Below, one piece after another: positions 58,516-64,000 of a stretch of 64,000 nt of DNA. The stretch is taken from the NCBI RefSeq assembly GCF_003716585.1, contig NZ_PTJO01000006.1:46035-110034 (forward strand). Reading direction: 5' to 3'. Source of the DNA: Corynebacterium alimapuense (GTDB taxonomy: Bacteria > Actinomycetota > Actinomycetes > Mycobacteriales > Mycobacteriaceae). The translations under genes and the position numbers were made by a program. Numbering within the stretch: the stretch's first letter is position 1; each line of letters starts with the position of its first letter. The notes beneath the pieces were generated by a model. That model made no database searches, was not told the origin of the DNA, and saw only the letters and a list, made by a program, of their open reading frames with translations.

Positions 58516-59505
58516 ATGAACGCGCCAATGCCACGTCACCGCGCTAATTCGCGTTTTTCAGCCTCTGCTCCGTTGGATTCTTTCGACAATGAGGACACCG
58601 TTGGATTCTCGGCCCCCAGGGCTACGGCTCCGCGCCGTACCGCTCTGTCTTTCGAAGTCATGCCCCCGCGTCGCAATGCGGATCAAGAGGCTATCTCCGA
58701 GCTGCTGACCACCCTCGAGTCCTATAACCCGGACTATGTCTCTGTCACCAGCTCCCAGAACTCGGGCTGGTTGGAAGGCACGGCAGAGTTCATCTCCAAG
58801 ATCTCCGCTACCACCAGGATGCGCACTTTGGCGCACTTAGCCTGCACCGCTGGCACCCGCGAGGAACTTATCGGCTGGATTAACCGGCTCATGGATGCCG
58901 GAGTGAGGGGACTGCTTGCTCTGCGCGGTGATTTCGCAGAGGGACAGCATGAACTACCTCAGGGCTATCTAGCTCATGCAGACCAGTTGGTGCGCCTGAT
59001 CCGAGAATTAGAAGGTAACCAAGCTGCACGTTTCGGTGCCGGTCGCCTGGCGATCGGGGTGGCTGCCTACCCCAGCGGCCACGCCGAATCACTCAACCTT
59101 GATCAGGACATTGATGTTCTGTTGGCCAAGCAACGATGCGGCGCGGATTTCGCTATTACGCAGTTGTTCTTCGACGCGGAGGATTATCTGAGGTTTCAGG
59201 AACGCGCCCGGTTGGCGGGAGTACGCATTCCGCTCATCCCGGGAATCATGCCCATGACCTCGGTGCGCAGACTGCACCGAATGGGCCAGCTCTCCGGGCT
59301 GACCGTCCCCGACCGGCTTATTCGCCAGTTGGAGGAAGTAGGACCGGAGGGCGAACACCAGACCGGGCTCGACCTCACCGCCGAACTCGCTCAGACCGTC
59401 CTTGACGCTGGCGCTGGCGGTCTGCATGTCTACACCTTCAATAGATCCGACGTCACCGAACAACTGCTTAGCCGCATAGGCATCGCACCCCAACTTCAAA
59501 GTTGA
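58516..59505 (+). CDS. metF: 5,10-methylenetetrahydrofolate reductase
   Basis: FAD enzyme (329 aa) that makes 5-methyl-THF, the methyl donor for MetE. ATG at 58516 is preceded by AAGGAGG (58505-58511); an upstream in-frame start at 58369 would add an unconserved segment. Seen: LSFEVMPPR, VSVTSSQNSG, LAHLACTAGTREEL, LLALRGD (FAD-site region), YPSGHAES, FAITQLFFDAEDYLRF and PIMPMTS-like GIMPMTS. The first 40 residues are a poorly conserved Ala/Pro/Arg extension. metE follows 95 nt downstream. Confidence 0.94.
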   Translation: MNAPMPRHRANSRFSASAPLDSFDNEDTVGFSAPRATAPRRTALSFEVMPPRRNADQEAISELLTTLESYNPDYVSVTSSQNSGWLEGTAEFISKISATTRMRTLAHLACTAGTREELIGWINRLMDAGVRGLLALRGDFAEGQHELPQGYLAHADQLVRLIRELEGNQAARFGAGRLAIGVAAYPSGHAESLNLDQDIDVLLAKQRCGADFAITQLFFDAEDYLRFQERARLAGVRIPLIPGIMPMTSVRRLHRMGQLSGLTVPDRLIRQLEEVGPEGEHQTGLDLTAELAQTVLDAGAGGLHVYTFNRSDVTEQLLSRIGIAPQLQS

Positions 59506-59600
59506 GGCTCGAACCACCTACTGCCGGCGCCGGGAGCCCCCGCGAAAAGCAGTTTGGGTTTCATTCACCTGCACATTTTCCCGAAAGGTATTCCTAACTA

Positions 59601-61916
59601 ATGTCTGCCACTTCTTTCCCCACCTTCACCATCGAGGGTTACCCGCGCGTTGGCGCTAACCGTGAGCTCAAAAAGGCACTGGAGTCTTTCTGGGCCGGTC
59701 GCATTGATGAGGAGACCTTTACTTCCTCCGCGCACTCCATTCGCTTGGATAATTACGCACGGCTGCGTGAACTGGGACTGAGTGAGGACTACGCCATCCC
59801 GGCCGATGTTGCTCTCTATGACCAGGTCTTGGAGACTGCAGTAACCGTCGGACTGATCGGCGGCGACGATGAGCAGATCGATCTAGTCGAGTACTTCGCA
59901 CTGGCTCGCGGCAACGCTGATCGCGCACCGCTGGAAATGACCAAGTGGTTTGATACCAACTACCACTACCTCGTTCCCGAGGTTACCGAGACCGGTGCCA
60001 TCACCCCTCGTGCACAGCGCATCATCGATATCGTTACCGAGGCTAAGGCTGCTGGTCACACCGTTCGTCCGTTCCTCGTCGGCCCGGTTACCCTGCTGGC
60101 ATTGTCGAAGCCGGCTGAAGGCTCCAGCGCTGACTTTAATCCGTTGACCCGCCTGGCTGAGCTCACCGAGGCTTACCAGGCAGTGCTTGCCGCACTGGCC
60201 GAAGCAGGAGTCGAGTGGATCCAGCTGGCTGAGCCAGCTTTGGTCGCTGACCTGACTGTTGCTTCTGATGAAGAGCTGGCCGACTACGCTGCCACTGCCT
60301 ACGGCACCATCTTGGGTGCGAGCAACCGTCCGCAGGTCCTGCTGAGCACTCCTTATGGTTCCTTGCACAAGGGCCTCGACGCCTTGGTCAAGGTTGCTCC
60401 GGAGGCCCTCCAGGTTGATCTTGCCCCGGTCACCTTGGCTGCTGACACCGATTATGTCGAGCGCGTTGCAGCTGCTGTGGCCGGCACCGACATCACCCTT
60501 GCCGCCGGCGTTATCGACGGTCGCAACATCTGGGCTGCCGATCTGCGCGAGCGTCTGAGCGTGCTCGAGGCGCTGAAGAACGGCGGCGTCGAAAAGCTCG
60601 CTGTTTCTTCCTCTGTTTCCTTGCAGCATGTGCCCCATTCCGTCGCCGTGGAGACCGCATTGCCGGTCGACGTCGCCGGCTGGCTTTCCTTCGCCAATGA
60701 AAAGATCGGCGAGGCCAAGGCCCTGGCCACCGCGCTCAACGAGGGCACCGTCGCCGCTGCCGATGATTTTGCTCGCTCCGACCGCGCAGTGCGCACCCGC
60801 AAGGAGTCTGCTCGCACCCATAACCAGGCCGTTCAGGATCGTGTTGCCGCTTTGCCTGAGGGCGAAGTTGCTCGCCAGCCTGCCTTCGCTGAGCGCATTG
60901 TCGCCCAGGAAGTCCTCGGCCTGCCGAAGCTGCCGACCACCACCATCGGCTCTTTCCCGCAGACCCCGCAGATTCGTAAGGCACGCGCTGATCACCGCGC
61001 CGGCTCGCTGACCGATGAGCAGTATGTCGATGCCCTCAAGGACGAAGTTCGTCAGGTCATCGAGCTGCAGGAGCGCCTGGGCCTGGACGTCCTCGTTCAC
61101 GGCGAGCCAGAGCGCAATGACATGGTTCAGTACTTCGCTGAGCTGCTCGACGGCTTCGTGACCACCGAGTTCGGCTGGGTCCAGTCCTATGGTTCCCGCT
61201 GTACCCGCCCGTCGATCGTCGTCGGCGATGTCTCGCGCCCCAAGGCCATGACCGTCGAGTGGGCCAAGTACGCCCAGTCCCTCTCCGACAAGCACGTCAA
61301 GGGCATGCTGACCGGCCCAGTGACCATCTTGGCTTGGTCGTTCACTCGTGACGACGTCCCGAAGTCCGTCTCCGCTGATCAGATCGCCTTGGCATTGGCC
61401 GACGAGGTCAAGGACCTTGAAGAAGCTGGCATCGAGATCATTCAGATCGATGAACCTGCCCTGCGTGAGCTGCTGCCCCTGCGCGCTACTGCACGTCCGG
61501 CCTACCTCGACTGGGCCGTGCGCTCCTTCCGCTTGGTCTCCATCGACGCGACGCCGAAGACCCAGATCCACACCCACCTGTGTTACTCGGAATTCGGCCA
61601 GATTATCGACGCCGTCGCTGGTCTAGATGCCGATGTGACCTCCATCGAGGCCGCTCGTTCCCGCATGGAGCTGCTCACCGATTTGGATGAGTCCTTCCAC
61701 TCCGAGATCGGCCCGGGCATCTGGGACATCCACTCTCCGCGCGTCCCGGATGTTGCTGAGCTCACCGAGCTCATCAAGGCCGCACTGGTCAATGTTCCCA
61801 CCGAGCGTCTTTGGATCAACCCGGACTGTGGCCTCAAGACCCGTGGCTACGCTGAGGTCGAGCCGGCCTTGCGCAACCTGGTTCTCGCTCGCGACCTAGT
61901 GGTCGAAAGTCTCTAA
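59601..61916 (+). CDS. metE: Cobalamin-independent methionine synthase
   Basis: Transfers the methyl group of 5-methyl-THF (triglutamate) to homocysteine (771 aa, family length). It has two barrels: an N-terminal half starting [22 protein letters not shown], and a catalytic C-terminal half with [33 protein letters not shown], the zinc ligands His and Cys in [10 protein letters not shown] (about residue 655) and Cys in NPDCGLKTR (about residue 740). Codon use is strongly biased, suggesting high expression. It is paired with metF. Confidence 0.96.
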   Translation: MSATSFPTFTIEGYPRVGANRELKKALESFWAGRIDEETFTSSAHSIRLDNYARLRELGLSEDYAIPADVALYDQVLETAVTVGLIGGDDEQIDLVEYFALARGNADRAPLEMTKWFDTNYHYLVPEVTETGAITPRAQRIIDIVTEAKAAGHTVRPFLVGPVTLLALSKPAEGSSADFNPLTRLAELTEAYQAVLAALAEAGVEWIQLAEPALVADLTVASDEELADYAATAYGTILGASNRPQVLLSTPYGSLHKGLDALVKVAPEALQVDLAPVTLAADTDYVERVAAAVAGTDITLAAGVIDGRNIWAADLRERLSVLEALKNGGVEKLAVSSSVSLQHVPHSVAVETALPVDVAGWLSFANEKIGEAKALATALNEGTVAAADDFARSDRAVRTRKESARTHNQAVQDRVAALPEGEVARQPAFAERIVAQEVLGLPKLPTTTIGSFPQTPQIRKARADHRAGSLTDEQYVDALKDEVRQVIELQERLGLDVLVHGEPERNDMVQYFAELLDGFVTTEFGWVQSYGSRCTRPSIVVGDVSRPKAMTVEWAKYAQSLSDKHVKGMLTGPVTILAWSFTRDDVPKSVSADQIALALADEVKDLEEAGIEIIQIDEPALRELLPLRATARPAYLDWAVRSFRLVSIDATPKTQIHTHLCYSEFGQIIDAVAGLDADVTSIEAARSRMELLTDLDESFHSEIGPGIWDIHSPRVPDVAELTELIKAALVNVPTERLWINPDCGLKTRGYAEVEPALRNLVLARDLVVESL

Positions 61917-61944
61917 TCAATTCGTTTCCGTTAGGATGGCTCGC

Positions 61945-62469
61945 ATGACTAATAAGACTGCTACCGCAACACTGAAAACCAACCGCGGTGACATCGTCAT
62001 CGAGCTGTTCGGGAACCATGCCCCGGTCACCGTCGAAAACTTCGTCGGTTTGGCTGAAGGCACCAAGGAGTACAAGGCCGCTAACGCCAAGGGCGAGAAG
62101 ACCGGACCGTTCTACGACGGATCCATCTTCCACCGCGTCATTGAGGGCTTCATGCTCCAGGGCGGCGACCCGACCGGAACCGGCCGTGGCGGCCCCGGCT
62201 ACCAGTTCGCTGATGAGTTCCACCCGGAACTGCGCTTCGACCGTGCATACCTGTTGGCCATGGCCAACGCTGGCCCGGGCACCAACGGCTCGCAGTTTTT
62301 CATCACCGTGGGTCCGACCCCGCACCTGAACAATGCCCACACCATCTTCGGTGAAGTCACTGACGCGGAGTCCCGCAAGGTCGTCGACGCCATCGGCAAG
62401 ACCCCCACCGACCGCATGGATCGCCCGACCGAGCCGGTTGTTATCGAGTCTGTCACCATCTCCGAATAA
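61945..62469 (+). CDS. ppiA: Cyclophilin-type peptidyl-prolyl cis-trans isomerase
   Basis: Cytoplasmic proline isomerase (174 aa from ATG 61945, chosen by homology; ATG 61936 would add three residues). Seen: [50 protein letters not shown] (catalytic Arg and Gln) and [16 protein letters not shown]. No signal sequence. It is part of the conserved origin region (mycobacterial Rv0009). Confidence 0.95.
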   Translation: MTNKTATATLKTNRGDIVIELFGNHAPVTVENFVGLAEGTKEYKAANAKGEKTGPFYDGSIFHRVIEGFMLQGGDPTGTGRGGPGYQFADEFHPELRFDRAYLLAMANAGPGTNGSQFFITVGPTPHLNNAHTIFGEVTDAESRKVVDAIGKTPTDRMDRPTEPVVIESVTISE

Positions 62470-62486
62470 GCCTCTCGGCTTTTTCT

Positions 62487-62534
62487 AGCCCGCGCCGCGT
62501 TTTCTTTAGGAAACGCCGCGCGGGCTTTCTCATT
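62487..62534 (+). terminator. ppiA terminator
   Basis: An inverted repeat of 17 pairs with one mismatch: AGCCCGCG (62487-62494) and CGCGGGCT (62518-62525) at the base and CGTTT/AAACG above. A T-rich tail follows. Confidence 0.85.
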
Positions 62535-62548
62535 TTCAGGAGCCTCTG

Positions 62549-63196
62549 TTGAAAAATCTGCGTCGCTGGTGGCGGGATGCTCCCGCGACCACTCTGTTCA
62601 CACTGACTGCGGTCGTTGTTTGGCTGATCACCGCAGTGCAGTCGCGTTCGATTACCGCCAATCTCTCTGATTCTGCCCTGGCCGATCGTTGGCTGTTATG
62701 GGGTCCCTTGGTCTCTGCTGATGGCTTTGACTGGCTACGCGCCCTTGGGTCAGTGTTTTTGCACGTGGATTTGGGACACCTGGCGATCAACTCATTCCTC
62801 TTGGCACTGATTGGCCGAGAGATCGAGAGATATACGGGCACACCACTGTTTGTCATGGTTTTTCTCACCGGCGGGATCGGCGCTTCGGCAACTGTGTTGT
62901 GGATGGACTATCTGACACCGACAGCTGGCGCATCGGGCGCAATCTTCGCGCTCATGGTTTTGTTAGTCGGCGTGAGTCTGCGCCAGGGACGTGATTTACG
63001 CGCTCCCTTGATTCTGATCGCAGTGAACGTGGCTTATACCTTCTTGGCAGCGTCGGTATCCGTGTGGGGACACCTGGGAGGCCTACTGACAGGCGTCCTG
63101 ATGGTGGGTTTTGTGATTTCTTCTCGTTCTGGGGTGTGTTGGTTCGGGGTGTCAGCAGTGTTAGCTGCGGCCTGCTTCGCAGTGGTGGCTGTTTAG
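62549..63196 (+). CDS. Rhomboid-family intramembrane serine protease
   Basis: The 215-aa membrane protein has six hydrophobic segments. The catalytic serine lies in GASGAIFAL (GxSG, about residue 132) and the His in VWGHLGGLLTGVLM (about residue 175). HVDLGHLAINSFLLALIGREIER is the rhomboid H-x-x-x-H-x-x-x-N-type helix. It starts with TTG at 62549 after CAGGAG. It corresponds to the rhomboid gene found after ppiA in related genomes (Rv0110-like). Substrates unknown. Confidence 0.9.
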   Translation: MKNLRRWWRDAPATTLFTLTAVVVWLITAVQSRSITANLSDSALADRWLLWGPLVSADGFDWLRALGSVFLHVDLGHLAINSFLLALIGREIERYTGTPLFVMVFLTGGIGASATVLWMDYLTPTAGASGAIFALMVLLVGVSLRQGRDLRAPLILIAVNVAYTFLAASVSVWGHLGGLLTGVLMVGFVISSRSGVCWFGVSAVLAAACFAVVAV

Positions 63197-63238
63197 AGAT
63201 TTATGTAATTCACCAGGTGTGTAGATTTAGCCCCAAAG

Positions 63239-63536
63239 TTATCCACAGGCTGTGGGGAAAACTGTGGAATGTGGTGAATCTACACCAGTGGAAAATTAGT
63301 GCACAGCCTGTGGATAAACCTGTGCACTGTTTTCCCCACCTGCACGTTTGTTCGATATTTTCGGGAAAATCCCATTTTAGAGGCCATTACTGTGGGGTTG
63401 TTGGCCGCTTGGGCAGTAAATTACATCTTTGTGATTATCCACAGTGTGAACAACCTCTGTGGAGAACTTTTGGCGCCCGGTGCCCAAAATCCACCGGTGG
63501 ATAACACGCCGAGGCTATCCACAAGCTAGTGGATAA
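63239..63536. other. DnaA-box cluster away from oriC
   Basis: Relative to TTATCCACA, there are perfect boxes at 63239-63247, 63309-63317 (complement) and 63435-63443. Single-mismatch boxes lie at 63251-63259, 63458-63466, 63496-63504, 63515-63523 and 63528-63536. The density equals that of the dnaA-dnaN intergenic region. Possible roles are DnaA titration, a datA- or DARS-like element, or a secondary origin. Confidence 0.7.
63299..63529 (+). CDS. Possible small membrane protein overlapping the DnaA boxes
   Basis: An open frame of up to 76 codons encodes a plausible single helix (ITVGLLAAWAVNYIFVIIHS) preceded by RYFRENPILEA. There is no convincing ribosome-binding site, the start is unclear, and the first 15 codons are DnaA-box-like DNA. 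It may be real from an internal start or may be chance. Confidence 0.3.
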   Translation: MHSLWINLCTVFPTCTFVRYFRENPILEAITVGLLAAWAVNYIFVIIHSVNNLCGELLAPGAQNPPVDNTPRLSTS

Positions 63537-63750
63537 CTGGGGGATAACTGGGGGATGTGGGGGCTTGAGGCGGGTCCGATATCAGTTGGCAGGGATCACA
63601 TGTTTGGCTTCTGGGCTGCTGTTGGTTGTGGACTCTTCTAGATTCTGATGCTGCACTTTCCTCCAGGCGGCCTTTGACCGGCGCCCAAAGATCACCTTCC
63701 TTTGCCTGGACAAGTGGGTTCCGAGCTTCAGATTGCTAAGGCCGAGTGAA

Positions 63751-64000
63751 GGTGGTTGTTTGCCCAGCAGTTGTGTCCGATAAACAGGGCTACGCGGGTT
63801 CTCCTGCGGTGCGACTAACCGGGTGGGCGTGGTGCTGGTTAGTCGCGCAGCGCTAAGGCCGAAGGAGTGGCGCTACCGGAGGCTAATTGCGGTGCGACTA
63901 ACCGGGTGGTTATTTGCCCGGCAGTTGTGCTCGATAGACAGGGCTGTGCGGGTTCTTCTGCGGTGCGATTAACCGGGTGAGCGTGGTGCTGGTTAGTCGC
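63751..64000. repeat. 96-bp direct repeat with internal hairpin, two copies
   Basis: Copies at 63751-63846 and 63905-64000 have the same length and differ at several positions. Each ends in an inverted repeat: GCGACTAACC (63811-63820) with GGTTAGTCGC (63837-63846), and in copy 2 GCGATTAACC with GGTTAGTCGC. The core GCGGTGCGACTAACCGGGTG also recurs between the copies at about 63889. The array continues to, and probably beyond, the window edge. Confidence 0.85.

Noticed and set aside
59883..61577. A 564-codon open frame antisense to metE
   Set aside because: It is a by-product of the strong codon bias of metE; no start signal, no domain, and the sense frame is a perfect MetE.

Overview
The window is a chromosomal segment around the replication origin of a Corynebacterium (Actinobacteria, moderately high G+C); I cannot name the species. 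The evidence is gene order. Reading left to right: pcnA/cca - mutT4 - DUF6049 - murJ - sigM - trxB - trxA - cwlM - (GNAT) - parB - parA - rsmG - yidC - yidD - rnpA - rpmH - dnaA - dnaN - recF - dciA - gyrB - gyrA - DUF3566 - tRNA-Ile - tRNA-Ala - metF - metE - ppiA - rhomboid. This is the conserved actinobacterial origin block. The fused trpCF gene and a Trp-Trp-Trp leader peptide with an attenuator ahead of trpE are also corynebacterial.

Layout. 1-3.7 kb: a DUF454 membrane protein cut by the window edge, a tandem duplication of an unrecognised gene with a structured 5' leader, a dicarboxylate/amino-acid:cation symporter and an SdpI-family protein. 3.7-10.85 kb: the complete trpL-EGD(CF)BA operon with attenuator and terminator. 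8.1-15 kb: four 16-bp parS sites, one inside trpCF and one over a start codon, with a gene-poor stretch, a Rieske lipoprotein, a decayed Old Yellow Enzyme gene and a BASS-family transporter. 15.2-18.4 kb: azlCD-type amino-acid exporter, yqgE and the CCA-adding enzyme, all on the minus strand. 18.5-34.2 kb: envelope, redox, segregation and membrane-insertion genes. 34.2-37.3 kb: a bipartite oriC with DnaA-box clusters on both sides of dnaA. 37.3-49.9 kb: dnaN, recF, dciA, an inactivated ISL3 element, a small secreted/membrane gene pair, gyrB, DUF6918, a toxin-antitoxin-like pair, gyrA, DUF3566 and two tRNAs.

50-56.2 kb: a genomic island integrated in tRNA-Ala. It is bounded by a perfect 128-bp direct repeat carrying the tRNA 3' half and its terminator. 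It is mostly wreckage (an IS1249-type element, a tyrosine integrase, an ISL3 relic and a Tn3-type resolvase, all broken) plus one intact, visibly A+T-rich 497-codon gene of unknown function. That gene is the best candidate here for an undescribed, possibly defence-related, function. 56.3-64 kb: a cation diffusion facilitator, a membrane-anchored coiled-coil protein, metF-metE, ppiA, a rhomboid protease, a second dense cluster of DnaA boxes about 26 kb from oriC, and a 96-bp hairpin-bearing repeat that runs off the window.

How the parts work together: the origin block couples initiation (DnaA, oriC), elongation (DnaN, DciA, RecF), supercoiling (GyrAB) and segregation (ParABS) with cell-wall control (MurJ, CwlM), membrane insertion (YidC/YidD) and thiol redox/stress control (SigM, TrxAB). 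Accessory material is confined to a few sites: next to parS, between dciA and gyrB, and at tRNA-Ala.
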